This document shows positions 15,950 through 23,955 of a stretch of DNA of 35,665 nucleotides, piece after piece. Position 1 is the first letter of the stretch, and each line of letters opens with the position of its first letter. The position numbers and the translations under genes are program-made. Source of the stretch: Candidatus Binatia bacterium. Its GTDB lineage: Bacteria > Desulfobacterota > Binatia > Bin18. Location: assembly GCA_022824615.1 (NCBI GenBank), contig JAJDZM010000022.1:1-35665 (forward strand), read 5' to 3'. The notes under the pieces were generated by a model. The model had not been told where the DNA came from and did not search any database. It saw only the letters and a list, made by a program, of their open reading frames with translations.

Positions 15950-16729
15950 TCAGGGTAAAACCGCAATAATCCGAACCGGTGCGCCGGAGCCTTTGACGAT
16001 CTTCATGGGCAGGGCAATAAGCGTTGCTCCGCGTGGCGGCAGTTGGTCCAGATTGGCGATATTTTCCAGACCCGGCTTATTGGCCCCATTCAGAATCTGG
16101 TGGGCAATAAAATCCTGCGACTGTCCGTAGTCGAGGCTGGGCGTATCCACCCCCACGGCATCGATGTCGCGCTGCGAGACGAGGAACTCGGCGGCCTCTT
16201 GTGAAAAGCCCGGAAAGTGGAGATTGGCGACATCTCCCGGCTGGTCTGTCCCTAAGTAGCGCTTTTTATCCGGCCAGTACTTTCCCCAGCCGCTGAACAT
16301 GAGCACGAGCGCCCCTGGGGGAATCTCGCCGTGCGTGGACTCCCAGGCCTGAATATCCGCTACAGTGACGCGGTAATCGGCGTCCTCAGCGGCCTTGGCG
16401 CTGACGTCAATCACCACGGCCGGACCGACGAGCTGTGTAACTGGTACCTCGCTGGCCGTCCGTTTGCCTTCCGCAAAGTGAATCGGGGCGTCCATATGCG
16501 TGCCGCTATGCTCGGCCAGACAGATATTATTAGCCGCATACCAATAGCCCGCGTCCGTTTTTTGCGCGGCCACGACTTCGAGTGCATACGGCTTGGCCGT
16601 GGGCCACGAGATGGTGTGTTCATCGTACGGATACGTCAGATCAATAATTTTGCTTTCGTCAAGGGCCAGTCCCGGCCGACTTATCAGCCACAGACCTAAC
16701 AGCACAAACAATGTCAGGAACCGTTTCAT
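15950..16729 (-). CDS. Exported cyclase-family metal-dependent hydrolase
   Basis: A 259-residue protein with a clear signal peptide (MKRFLTLFVLLGLWLISRPG, cleavage near LAL-DE). The cyclase family metal motif is HSGTHMDAPIHF, plus later VGVDTPSLDYG. The family includes kynurenine formamidase and many putative cyclases, usually cytoplasmic, that hydrolyse amides or lactones using a metal. Here the signal peptide predicts periplasmic action. GAGGAGGA lies 5-6 bases before the ATG. Its neighbours (toxin-antitoxin and an Fe-ADH-like enzyme) give no pathway. Kynurenine genes are absent, so kynB is not assigned. Confidence 0.85.
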   Translation of the reverse strand: MKRFLTLFVLLGLWLISRPGLALDESKIIDLTYPYDEHTISWPTAKPYALEVVAAQKTDAGYWYAANNICLAEHSGTHMDAPIHFAEGKRTASEVPVTQLVGPAVVIDVSAKAAEDADYRVTVADIQAWESTHGEIPPGALVLMFSGWGKYWPDKKRYLGTDQPGDVANLHFPGFSQEAAEFLVSQRDIDAVGVDTPSLDYGQSQDFIAHQILNGANKPGLENIANLDQLPPRGATLIALPMKIVKGSGAPVRIIAVLP

Positions 16730-16803
16730 CGATCGTCCTCCTCAGCCGTACTGTGTCGGAGAAGTGTGAGACCCGCAAGAGGATGGGCCTGATACCTTGG
16801 CCT

Positions 16804-17196
16804 TTACCAAACCGTATCGATAATTTCGCTTTGTATGATTGTAGGGTCTTTTGTGAGGAGAGGACAGTTCAACTCATAGGCGGCGCAGGCGATGAGACGG
16901 TCGTGCATCTCAGGGATGGCAGAAAGAGTATCAAAGTGGGTGATGGCAGAAGCCTGAAAATCAATAAAACGAAATTGTCCGGCTTCAGCGAGCCGCTGGT
17001 ATTCTTGGGAAAACTCAAGTGGCCGCTGGTGTTTGACGTTGAGGTAATAGAGTTCGGCTAGGACAATACTTGGTATATGAACTACAACTCGTCCCTGCTC
17101 TGCTGTGAGAAAAATTTGCTGAGCGTTGGGTCCTAACAAAGGATTTGCTGTGAGATACCAGTAGAGCGCGTGTGTATCGGTAACATAGTCAGGCAC
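16804..17196 (-). CDS. VapC-like PIN-domain toxin
   Basis: A 130-residue PIN-domain ribonuclease. Four acidic positions expected at the Mg-binding site are present: Asp7 (VTDTHALYWYL), Glu48 (IVLAELYYL), Asp99 (PEMHDRLIACAA) and Asp117 (LLTKDPTI). VapC toxins cleave tRNA or rRNA. I place the start at the GTG (17196): it overlaps the antitoxin stop by 8 bp and has GAGGAG 10 bases upstream. A TTG at 17220 would add eight residues that do not match the fold. It is coupled to the antitoxin gene upstream. Confidence 0.87.
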   Translation of the reverse strand: MPDYVTDTHALYWYLTANPLLGPNAQQIFLTAEQGRVVVHIPSIVLAELYYLNVKHQRPLEFSQEYQRLAEAGQFRFIDFQASAITHFDTLSAIPEMHDRLIACAAYELNCPLLTKDPTIIQSEIIDTVW

Positions 17197-17458
17197 TTGG
17201 AGGCGGCTCCTCGACGGCAATCTTCCATCGGCTTCGGATATCCCGTAAATCGTCCTCGATATCTACGTCCTCCGAAAACTTTCCCTTCCAGATTCCATAG
17301 AGAGGCTGGGGATGGCCCTCTTCTATCCGTCGTAATCTCTGGGCAATGCGTTCAATAAGTACGAGCAACTCTTCACTGCTGAGTGTTTCCAAAAGGGTTG
17401 TAATCTGATCGTTTGTCACGCCTTTCATAGCAAGATACCGAACAGTACTCTTTCCCAA
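17189..17458 (-). CDS. Antitoxin partner of the VapC-like toxin
   Basis: An 89-residue protein with a helical N-terminus (ITTLLETLSSEELLVLIERI) and a C-terminal segment QPLYGIWKGKFSEDVDIEDD followed by LRDIRSRW. That tail is typical of small antitoxins paired with PIN toxins and would bind the toxin groove. The start chosen is the TTG at 17458, because GAGG lies about 8 bases upstream; the ATG at 17428 (residue 11) has no ribosome site, so a 79-residue form is the alternative. No classical AbrB or RHH DNA-binding fold is obvious. It overlaps VapC by 8 bp. Confidence 0.78.
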   Translation of the reverse strand: MGKSTVRYLAMKGVTNDQITTLLETLSSEELLVLIERIAQRLRRIEEGHPQPLYGIWKGKFSEDVDIEDDLRDIRSRWKIAVEEPPPSA

Positions 17459-17503
17459 ATGTCAACCTCAAGATATCCTGTCTCACCATGATAAGGAGGC
17501 AAT

Positions 17504-18619
17504 ATGATTCGCGAATATAAATTCCCCATGCTCGAAAAAGTGATCTTTGGGGTTGGAGCATTGGAAAAAGTCACCGAAGAGCTGGATCGCTTGGGTAAAA
17601 AACGAGCGCTCATCCTGACGGGCCACAGCCTTTCGACCAGGACCGGTCTGGTAAAAAAACTGGAAACCCTGCTGGGCGAACGCTGGGCCGGAACGAATAA
17701 CGGCATTCGCCAACATGTACCGAGCCAGACCGTCACCGCTGCGGTCGCCCAGGCACGAGAGGTCCAGGCCGACTCCATTATTGCGTTTGGCGGTGGCAGC
17801 CCGATTGATGCGGCAAAAATTGTGGCTATGGAATTGCTCCAGGAGGGCCAGCCCCAGGAGGCCATGCCTCAGATTGCGATTTCCACGACCCTGTCCGCGG
17901 GTGAGTTTACGCCCTTCGCCGGCATCACGGACGAAGACACGCGGGTCAAAGGACTGCGGACGGATCCGCGCATTTGTCCCAAGACGGTGATTCTCGATCC
18001 TGAGGTCACTCTGCCCACGCCCAAGCAACTCTGGACCGCCACCGGCATGAAGGCCCTGGATCACGCCATCGAAGCCATCTGGTCGGTCAACCCCCAGCCG
18101 GTGACGGACGTGCTGGCCATGGAGGCTATCCGCAAGCTGCATCGCTCTCTTCCCCTCTCGCTCGCGGAGCCTGACAATCTTGAAGCGCGGGGGGAATGTC
18201 AGGTCGCCGCCTGGCTGTCCATCTTTGGGCTGACCAATGTCGGGGTGCGTTTAAGTCATATCTTCGGGCATCAGATCGGCGCGCGCTGGGATGTGCCGCA
18301 CGGGGTGACCTCGTGCATTACCATCCCGCACTGTATGCGTTTTCTGGCTCCGCAAACCTTAAAGCAGCAGGGCATGATAGCCGAGGCCCTGGGGATTCAG
18401 ACCAACGGACGCAGCCCTGAGGCCGTGGCGGCCGAAGCCGCTGACACGGTTGAAGCCTTTATCCGGTCGCTTGATGTACCGACCCGCCTGCGCGATGTGG
18501 GGGCCATAGAGGAGGAACTGCCCATCGTTGCCGAGGAAGTGATTAAAGAGAGTTCCCTGTGGCATAACCAACAGGGTGGGGAAGAAGCGCTGCTCGGACT
18601 GCTTCGGCAGATGTGGTAG
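17504..18619 (+). CDS. Iron-containing alcohol dehydrogenase fold, maleylacetate reductase-like
   Basis: A 371-residue oxidoreductase. The NAD(P) motif is AFGGGSPIDAAK (94-105), with STTLSAGEFTPFAGIT (128-142), LSHIFGHQIG and DVPHG following. The usual metal-ligand motif GMDALTHAIE reads GMKALDHAIE here: the Asp ligand is Lys while the His is kept. Metal-independent maleylacetate reductases also lack this Asp. That and the SAGEFTP stretch put the protein nearer maleylacetate reductases of aromatic ring-cleavage pathways than true Fe-alcohol dehydrogenases (inference). AAGGAGG lies 5-6 bases upstream of the ATG. The FAD enzyme that follows 97 bp downstream may act with it. No intradiol dioxygenase is nearby. 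Confidence 0.85.
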   Translation: MIREYKFPMLEKVIFGVGALEKVTEELDRLGKKRALILTGHSLSTRTGLVKKLETLLGERWAGTNNGIRQHVPSQTVTAAVAQAREVQADSIIAFGGGSPIDAAKIVAMELLQEGQPQEAMPQIAISTTLSAGEFTPFAGITDEDTRVKGLRTDPRICPKTVILDPEVTLPTPKQLWTATGMKALDHAIEAIWSVNPQPVTDVLAMEAIRKLHRSLPLSLAEPDNLEARGECQVAAWLSIFGLTNVGVRLSHIFGHQIGARWDVPHGVTSCITIPHCMRFLAPQTLKQQGMIAEALGIQTNGRSPEAVAAEAADTVEAFIRSLDVPTRLRDVGAIEEELPIVAEEVIKESSLWHNQQGGEEALLGLLRQMW

Positions 18620-18621
18620 AT

Positions 18622-18647
18622 GGGGACTGGGGATTAGGGGTTGGGGG
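18622..18647 (+). other. Potential G-quadruplex motif
   Basis: Four runs of at least four G (18622-18625, 18629-18632, 18637-18640, 18643-18647) separated by loops ACT, ATTA and TT, three bases after the stop of the Fe-ADH-fold gene. The run pattern fits a canonical intramolecular quadruplex on the coding strand, so it would be present in RNA as well. Confidence 0.55.
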
Positions 18648-18687
18648 TTGGAACGAGTCATAGCAGCAGATTCCTGACTCTCGCTCC

Positions 18688-18714
18688 CAGGGGAAGAGGG
18701 TTGGGGTGAGGGTC
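18688..18714. repeat. Copy of a CCCTCACCC/CCCTCTCCC-type dispersed intergenic motif
   Basis: The spacer reads AGGGGAAGAGGGTTGGGGTG then AGGGTCC. This low-complexity motif is commonly scattered between genes in many proteobacterial-type genomes. A related C/G-run hairpin occurs at 22745-22801. Its GAGGG lies 5 bases before the next ATG and can serve as the ribosome site of the FAD gene. Confidence 0.5.
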
Positions 18715-18716
18715 CA

Positions 18717-19991
18717 ATGGCGAAGCCGCTCCGTTTCATTGAAGAGCCTGCGCGCTCAACACCGGTAAAAGCCGAAACCCAAGTCCTGGTGATTGGCGGT
18801 GGCTCGGCCGGTGTTTCGGCGGCGGTTGCTGCGGCCCGCCAGGGGGCCGATGTGCTCCTGGTCGAACGCCTCGGCTATCTTGGCGGTCTGGCCAGTGGGG
18901 GCATGATTATTCTGCTGCTGACGCTTGATGACGGGCGCGGGCGGCAGGTGGTCGGCGGCTTATGCCAGGAGGTGACTGAGCGCTTGGACCAGCGCGGCGC
19001 GGCCCAGTTTCCATCCCAAGACGAATGGGGCAGCGCGGACGAAGCGCTAGTACAACGCGCCCAGTCCTGGGGGCTGGTCTGGGGACACGGACCGCATCGC
19101 GTGCGCTATTCGGTCGCCTACGATCCCGAAGAGCTCAAGTTTGCCCTGAACGGCATGGTTGAAGACGCCCAGGTACAACTACTCATGCACACGCACGCCT
19201 GTGAGGCTATCGTCGAGGGCGACCGTATTACGGGTGTGACGTTTCAGAGTAAGGCCGGCCGTTTTGCCATCCTTGCCGATGTCGTCATCGACGCCAGCGG
19301 GGACGGCGATATCTTTGTCTCAGCCGGGTCTGCCTATGAAAAAGAAAAGGTTTTGCCCTGGCTGTGGTTCTCCATGGGCGGAGTAGAAAACCCGGATGAC
19401 GCCATTCGCGCTGGCGGCTGGTTTTTCCACACTATTGGAAAGGAAAAGGTCTTATTGCCCTGGGGGGCGACTGACAAGGTCTCCAGAAAGATTGACGCCA
19501 CCGATCCCGACGATCTGACCTATGCCGAGTTGGAATGCCGCAAGCAGGTCATGGCAGAGGTTGACCGTCTGCGCAAAGAAGCCCCCGGCTTTCGGAATGC
19601 CTATCTGTGTCATATTGCCGATCAACTCGGGATTACCGAAAGCCGGCGCCTAGTTGGCGAGTATATGCTCAGCCGAGAGGAGATGGACATCCCCTGTGAG
19701 GACGTGATTGCCATCACCGGCCATTGGACCAAATACGAAAGCCTCTACTATATTCCGTATCGCTCCCTCCTCCCCAAAGAATTCTCAAACCTGTTGGTGG
19801 CCGGTCGCTGCATCTCCGTCGATCACCGCGTCCATCATGCCACCAAGGAAATCCCGCCCTGCATGGCAACCGGCGAAGCCGCGGGAACCGCGGCCGCTCT
19901 GGCTGTCCAAAACGGCCTCGGCCCAAAAGCTCTTGATGTGAAAAAGCTCCAACAGCAACTCGAATCCCGTGGGGCTATTTTGCGGCTGTGA
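18717..19991 (+). CDS. FAD-dependent oxidoreductase (FAD_oxidored family)
   Basis: A 424-residue flavoprotein. The dinucleotide-binding motif is VLVIGGGSAGVSAAVAAARQ with LVER (about 23-52); VVIDASGDGDIF (about 198-209) and the C-terminal LLVAGRCISVDHRVHHATKE loop match the FAD_oxidored (pfam12831-like) group. Members include uncharacterised dehydrogenases with unknown substrates. No transmembrane segment or signal peptide is seen. Its start uses GAGGG supplied by the dispersed repeat just upstream. It lies 97 bp after the maleylacetate-reductase-like gene on the same strand and could be co-transcribed, although the intervening G-rich spacer is unusual. Confidence 0.85.
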   Translation: MAKPLRFIEEPARSTPVKAETQVLVIGGGSAGVSAAVAAARQGADVLLVERLGYLGGLASGGMIILLLTLDDGRGRQVVGGLCQEVTERLDQRGAAQFPSQDEWGSADEALVQRAQSWGLVWGHGPHRVRYSVAYDPEELKFALNGMVEDAQVQLLMHTHACEAIVEGDRITGVTFQSKAGRFAILADVVIDASGDGDIFVSAGSAYEKEKVLPWLWFSMGGVENPDDAIRAGGWFFHTIGKEKVLLPWGATDKVSRKIDATDPDDLTYAELECRKQVMAEVDRLRKEAPGFRNAYLCHIADQLGITESRRLVGEYMLSREEMDIPCEDVIAITGHWTKYESLYYIPYRSLLPKEFSNLLVAGRCISVDHRVHHATKEIPPCMATGEAAGTAAALAVQNGLGPKALDVKKLQQQLESRGAILRL

Positions 19992-20050
19992 GCTGAGGAG
20001 GTTCGCTCAGATTTGTCGGCTACAGGTCCGAAACATTTTTCATTAGCCCT

Positions 20051-20836
20051 CTATTTACGGCCTTCCCCCCAGGTATTCCAATAGGTCACCTCTTTCCCCG
20101 GTCGTCGTCTCGCAGGCTTGAAGTCTTCTCCCGTGTAATAGGCAACCGGCAGCAGAACGGCCTGGGTGACGGAGTCGGGGATGCCGAGGGCTTCGGCAAC
20201 TTTGCGTTCTTCAACCAAATGCAGCGTGGTCCAGGCGGAACCGAGGCCGCGAGCGCGCAGGGCCAACATCAGCGACCAGGCCGACGGCAGGATCGAGCCG
20301 TACAAACCGGCTTGCGCCGCCGGACTCGGATTGTCCGGTCGGCCCTCAATGCAGCCGATAATCAGCACGGGCACCTCATGCATATGGTCAGACAAATGCC
20401 AGGCCGAGGCGGCAATACGCTGACCCGAGGTTGTCGGCGTACCGGTGGGACGTGGGCCGGCATAGCTCTCAAAACTTTGTCGGTACAGATCCGCGACGAT
20501 CTTTTTCTTGTCCGGGTCGGTCACGACCATAAAACGCCAATTCTGTCGGTTACTGCCGCTCGGGGCCTGGAGGGCGATTTCGATGACTTCCTCAATAATC
20601 TCCGGTTCAACCGGACGGGTCAGGTCGAGCCGTCTCCGCACCGTGCGCGTGGTCGTCAGTAATTTATCGACTACGGTAAGATCAAGTGGGGCCGATTGCA
20701 CCTCCCCGTTTTCAGCGGTCGCATGCTGGTCTCCATACGAAGGGAGGGGCTGGAAACCGAAGCTGATGACGATGAGCGTGGTTATGAGCCAGACCCTGGC
20801 GTTTGTGGGGATGTAAAGAGTCATTTTGCGTTCCAT
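20051..20836 (-). CDS. Nitroreductase-family protein with N-terminal export signal
   Basis: A 261-residue protein. Residues 1-35 form a signal peptide or anchor (hydrophobic VWLITTLIVISFGFQPLPSY, then GDQ). The nitroreductase domain (about 52-250) has TVRRRLDLTRPV, LQAPSGSNRQNWRFMVVTD (the FMN-binding Ser/Asn loop) and LRARGLGSAWTTLHL. Nitroreductases normally work in the cytoplasm with FMN and NAD(P)H, so an exported member is odd: no twin-arginine motif is present to carry a folded flavoprotein. A membrane-anchored form is an alternative. AAGGAG lies about 6 bases before the ATG. The DUF309 gene upstream on the same strand is 21 bp away. Confidence 0.8.
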   Translation of the reverse strand: MERKMTLYIPTNARVWLITTLIVISFGFQPLPSYGDQHATAENGEVQSAPLDLTVVDKLLTTTRTVRRRLDLTRPVEPEIIEEVIEIALQAPSGSNRQNWRFMVVTDPDKKKIVADLYRQSFESYAGPRPTGTPTTSGQRIAASAWHLSDHMHEVPVLIIGCIEGRPDNPSPAAQAGLYGSILPSAWSLMLALRARGLGSAWTTLHLVEERKVAEALGIPDSVTQAVLLPVAYYTGEDFKPARRRPGKEVTYWNTWGEGRK

Positions 20837-20857
20837 GAAAACTCCTTTCAGGCTTGC

Positions 20858-21205
20858 CTAGGGACGTACGAATTGAATTCTTGGTGAAGACTCTCGGATA
20901 TGTTTCTGATTCTCCAGGTCTTGCCGAACGCGCTGGCGGAGTGACTCCAAGCGGACTCCCGCGCATTCCCCCGGGAGGGATGAAACTTTCTCCAGCCCCT
21001 TTCCCAGCATTTTGACTCCGCCCGGATAACCGAAGACATATTTATGATAGCCCACCGCGATTTGAATCAAGCCGACGAACATCTCCCAGGTGTTATCATC
21101 GTCTTCCACCTCATCCAGGGCCTCTTCCAAGTGCTCGTGGGCCTCAAAATAGCGACCGGAATTAAAATCCTTGACCGCGCTGAGCAGGGCAGGGTGGTAT
21201 GTCAT
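20858..21205 (-). CDS. DUF309 family protein
   Basis: A 115-residue protein with the DUF309 signature FNSGRYFEAHEHLEEAL and FVGLIQIAVGYHKY. The family is an all-helical fold of unknown function found across bacteria. I place the start at the ATG at 21205, because MTYHPALLSAVKDF is the expected family N-terminus and leaves room for a divergent promoter before the amidase. An in-frame ATG at 21253 would leave only 23 bp and add residues that do not match. Neither start has a clear Shine-Dalgarno. The next gene downstream on this strand is the exported nitroreductase. Confidence 0.78.
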   Translation of the reverse strand: MTYHPALLSAVKDFNSGRYFEAHEHLEEALDEVEDDDNTWEMFVGLIQIAVGYHKYVFGYPGGVKMLGKGLEKVSSLPGECAGVRLESLRQRVRQDLENQKHIRESSPRIQFVRP

Positions 21206-21276
21206 AGTCAGGTATTGTAGCTTTTCCTCTGATAAGAAACAGTGCTCAGACATAACCCAATAAGGAGGGCCACGCT

Positions 21277-22683
21277 ATGGCGAACGTTGCTGAACTGTGT
21301 ACGAAAACGCTGACCGAGGTTGCCGGGCTGATCAAGCAAAAGGAAGTCTCGCCGGTCGAGTTGACCCAGGCCATGCTGGAGCGCATTAACGCACTCGACG
21401 GCACGCTTCGCAGCTATATTACGGTTACGGCCGACCTGGCCCTGGAGCAGGCCAAAGCCGCGGAACAGGAAGTCCAGAGCGGAACGTATCGCGGGCTGCT
21501 GCACGGGGTGCCGATTGCGGTCAAAGACCTGTGTTACACCACGGGCATTCCCACCACTGCGGCCTCGCCCATGTATGCGGATTTCAAGCCGGATTTCAAC
21601 GCCACCGTGGTTGAGAAGTTTTATGAAGCCGGAGCCGTCATGCTGGGCAAACTGGCCATGACCGAGTTTGCCCTGTCCGGTTATCATCCCTCAGTGCAGC
21701 CGCCGGTCAATCCGTGGAGCGCCGAGCACTGGCCGGGCGCGTCGTCGAGCGGGTCGGGGGTGGCCACCGCAGCATCCCTGTGCTTTGGCTCATTGGGCTC
21801 GGACACGGGCGGTTCGATCCGTTTCCCATCCGCCGCCTGCGGTATTGTGGGCGTCAAACCAACCTATGGCAAGGTCAGCCGCTATGGCGTGTTTCCCCTG
21901 GGAGAAACCCTGGATCATGTCGGTCCGATGACGCGCAGCGTGGCTGATGCCGCGGCCATTTTACGCACGATTGCCGGTTTTGATCCCAACGATCCGACCA
22001 CTCGTCGCGAAACGGTGCGCGATTATATGGACACCGTCTACAACGGAGCCCAGGGGCTCCGGATAGGGGTGGATGAAGCCTATTGTACCAACGGTGTTGA
22101 CCCGGTCGTGCGCAATGCCGTGCTGGCCACCGTCGATGTTTTTCGGGACCTGGGAGCGGAGATTCACGAGGTGGACGTGTCGCAGATCAATGATGCCACG
22201 CCGCTCTGGTATGCCATGTGCGCGGCAGAGGCGGCGGCAGCGCACGCGGAGACCTTCCCATCTCGGGCGGATGAATACGGACCCACGTTCCGGGCTTTTC
22301 TGGAAGACGGGGTCAACGTCACCGGCGCCCACTACGTCAAGGCGCATATCGCCCGCCAGCACACCCGCCGGCTGATTGACGAGACCTTGCAAAAGGTCGA
22401 TATGCTGCTGTGCCCGGCCATGGCAACCCCGCCCATGGCGGTCAAAGACTTCTCGCCGCAAGCCGTGCTCCCGCCCGATAATATCCCGTCCCTGTTGGCC
22501 TTTACCGCACCGATGGACTTCAGCGGTAGCCCGACGGTCAACCTGCCGTGCGGATTTACGCACGACAGCCTGCCGCTCAGCGTCCAGCTTGTCGGCCGGC
22601 ACGGCGAAGAAGGCACCATCATGCAGGCCGCCTACGCCTACGAACAGGCCACCGAATGGCATACCCGCCAACCGGAGGAATAA
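21277..22683 (+). CDS. Amidase (amidase signature family, GatA-like)
   Basis: A 468-residue hydrolase with the amidase-signature triad: Lys83 (GVPIAVKDLCYT), the cis-Ser in GASSSGSG (154-161) and nucleophile Ser180 (SDTGGSIRFP). Members hydrolyse small amides or form part of the GatCAB amidotransferase; without gatB and gatC beside it a catabolic or detoxifying amidase is more likely than the Glu-tRNA enzyme. The C-terminal VNLPCGFTHDSLPLSVQLVG region is standard. AAGGAGGG lies 8-9 bases upstream of the ATG at 21277. It is divergent from DUF309. The cytoplasmic substrate is unknown. Confidence 0.93.
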   Translation: MANVAELCTKTLTEVAGLIKQKEVSPVELTQAMLERINALDGTLRSYITVTADLALEQAKAAEQEVQSGTYRGLLHGVPIAVKDLCYTTGIPTTAASPMYADFKPDFNATVVEKFYEAGAVMLGKLAMTEFALSGYHPSVQPPVNPWSAEHWPGASSSGSGVATAASLCFGSLGSDTGGSIRFPSAACGIVGVKPTYGKVSRYGVFPLGETLDHVGPMTRSVADAAAILRTIAGFDPNDPTTRRETVRDYMDTVYNGAQGLRIGVDEAYCTNGVDPVVRNAVLATVDVFRDLGAEIHEVDVSQINDATPLWYAMCAAEAAAAHAETFPSRADEYGPTFRAFLEDGVNVTGAHYVKAHIARQHTRRLIDETLQKVDMLLCPAMATPPMAVKDFSPQAVLPPDNIPSLLAFTAPMDFSGSPTVNLPCGFTHDSLPLSVQLVGRHGEEGTIMQAAYAYEQATEWHTRQPEE

Positions 22684-22744
22684 CCGCTCCCCTGCTCTTG
22701 GTAGTGTCTCAGTTTCACATCTCCGCTCTCCACTGTTAGCCCAG

Positions 22745-22801
22745 CGCCCCCCTCCCTGACCCTCCCCCTCAGTGGGGGGAGGGAAAAGGTGCGCCCTCTC
22801 C
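22745..22801. repeat. C/G-run inverted repeat of dispersed type
   Basis: CCCTCCCCC (22760-22768) pairs perfectly with GGGGGAGGG (22775-22783) around a short loop, flanked by CCCTCC and CCCTCTCCCC. It lies after the amidase gene. It resembles the dispersed motif at 18688-18714 in inverted order. No T tract follows, so terminator function is uncertain. Confidence 0.5.
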
Positions 22802-22944
22802 CCGCATGGTATAGACGACAGTGAAGTATCTTTGAATTCCTCCACCGTTGACGGTACTCAAGACTCGGGTACGGTATAAGGGAAGGTCTATCCCGGACCT
22901 ACGACAATTGCGCTCAACCTGTGGGGGCACTGGAAAGAGATCAT

Positions 22945-23574
22945 ATGGTCGGTACCGTTCTCATGATTCACATCGCAGCAGGCTCGGTTGCGCTGGCGAC
23001 GGCCATTATCGCACTGATAACGGCCAAGGGTGGCGCTTATCACATAAGAGCCGGGCGGGTCTATGCTATCGCAATGACGGTGGTCTTTATTACCGCGCTA
23101 CCCCTGGCGATACTCGGGTCCAACCTGTTCCTAGCGCTGATCGCTCTATTCAGTTTCTACCTGGTATTTGCCGGCTGGCGCTTTGCCCGGAACAGACACG
23201 GGCACGCCCAGCCGATAGACTGGGCCGCGGCGGCAGTCATGGGGCTGACCGGGCTAGGGATGTGGAGCTACGGTGCTGTCCTTCTCTTGTCGGGTAGTTC
23301 CCAGTGGGTAACGATGGTGGTATTTGGGAGCATCGCGGTGGCACTGAGTGCCGTTGATGCCCGTTTCCACACCGGTCGGCGAGCGTCCGGCAAGCAGCGT
23401 ATCGCCCGGCATCTCACTAATATGCTGGCGGGAACCATCGCAACCGTCACCGCGGTAGTCGTCGTCAACGTGGATACCGACCCCGTATGGCTGGCCTGGA
23501 CCCTGCCCACCATTGTGATAACTCCGCTGATAGTCTGGTGGAACGTGCGGATTGGGCGGGAGACGCCAGGGTAA
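22945..23574 (+). CDS. Small multi-pass membrane protein, DUF2306-like
   Basis: A 209-residue membrane protein with about six hydrophobic segments (VLMIHIAAGSVALATAIIAL, VYAIAMTVVFITALPLAIL, LALIALFSFYLVFAGW, AAAAVMGLTGLGMW, WVTMVVFGSIAVAL, IATVTAVVVVNV). The early His in the first segment and the KGGAYHIRAGRVYA loop are features of DUF2306-like proteins; a heme- or metal-related role has not been shown for them. The start is placed at the ATG at 22945, with GGAAAGAGA upstream, rather than a GTG at 22921. It is neither close to nor clearly co-transcribed with its neighbours. Confidence 0.65.
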   Translation: MVGTVLMIHIAAGSVALATAIIALITAKGGAYHIRAGRVYAIAMTVVFITALPLAILGSNLFLALIALFSFYLVFAGWRFARNRHGHAQPIDWAAAAVMGLTGLGMWSYGAVLLLSGSSQWVTMVVFGSIAVALSAVDARFHTGRRASGKQRIARHLTNMLAGTIATVTAVVVVNVDTDPVWLAWTLPTIVITPLIVWWNVRIGRETPG

Positions 23575-23632
23575 CGCAGGTCAGCGTAGCCGCAAGAATA
23601 GCAAAGATTTTGGACCATTTGTCCCAGTGAAT

Positions 23633-23935
23633 CTATACTGAGGCCGAGCCGAACTGCGGTATGACCCGCGTGGCGAACAATTCCATTGAGCGCTCGGACT
23701 GGGTCTGGGTCAGACTGCCCCAGGCGAACGACACCAGAATATCGTTGCAGCCGCTGGTCTCGAAGAAGCGGGTAATCTCGTCCTGCACCCGGCTGGGAGA
23801 GCCGACAATGGCGACCTCCAGGCTGCGGGCGACCTGGAGGTCGGGGGTGAACAGGGTGTGGGCCACGCCAAAGTCGAGCCACAGCTTTTCAATATTGGCG
23901 TAGTAGTCCTTGATGCCAAACGCAACATCACTCAT
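23633..23935 (-). pseudogene. C-terminal fragment of an LLM-class oxidoreductase
   Basis: One hundred residues corresponding to the last third of a typical 330-340-residue LLM enzyme: FGVAHTLFTPDLQVARSLEV, then AIVGSPSRVQDEITRFFETS and SMELFATRVIPQF at the end. The N-terminal TIM-barrel strands and cofactor loops are missing. The ATG at 23935 has AGAGGG about 9 bases upstream, so a short peptide may still be made. It lies 20 bp behind the intact LLM gene on the same strand but is not an extension of it: that gene already ends with its own C-terminal pattern (ESFLQFTDQVLPRMG). It is probably the relic of a tandem homologue lost by deletion. Confidence 0.7.
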
Positions 23936-23955
23936 ACCGTAGACCCTCTTGGGTC

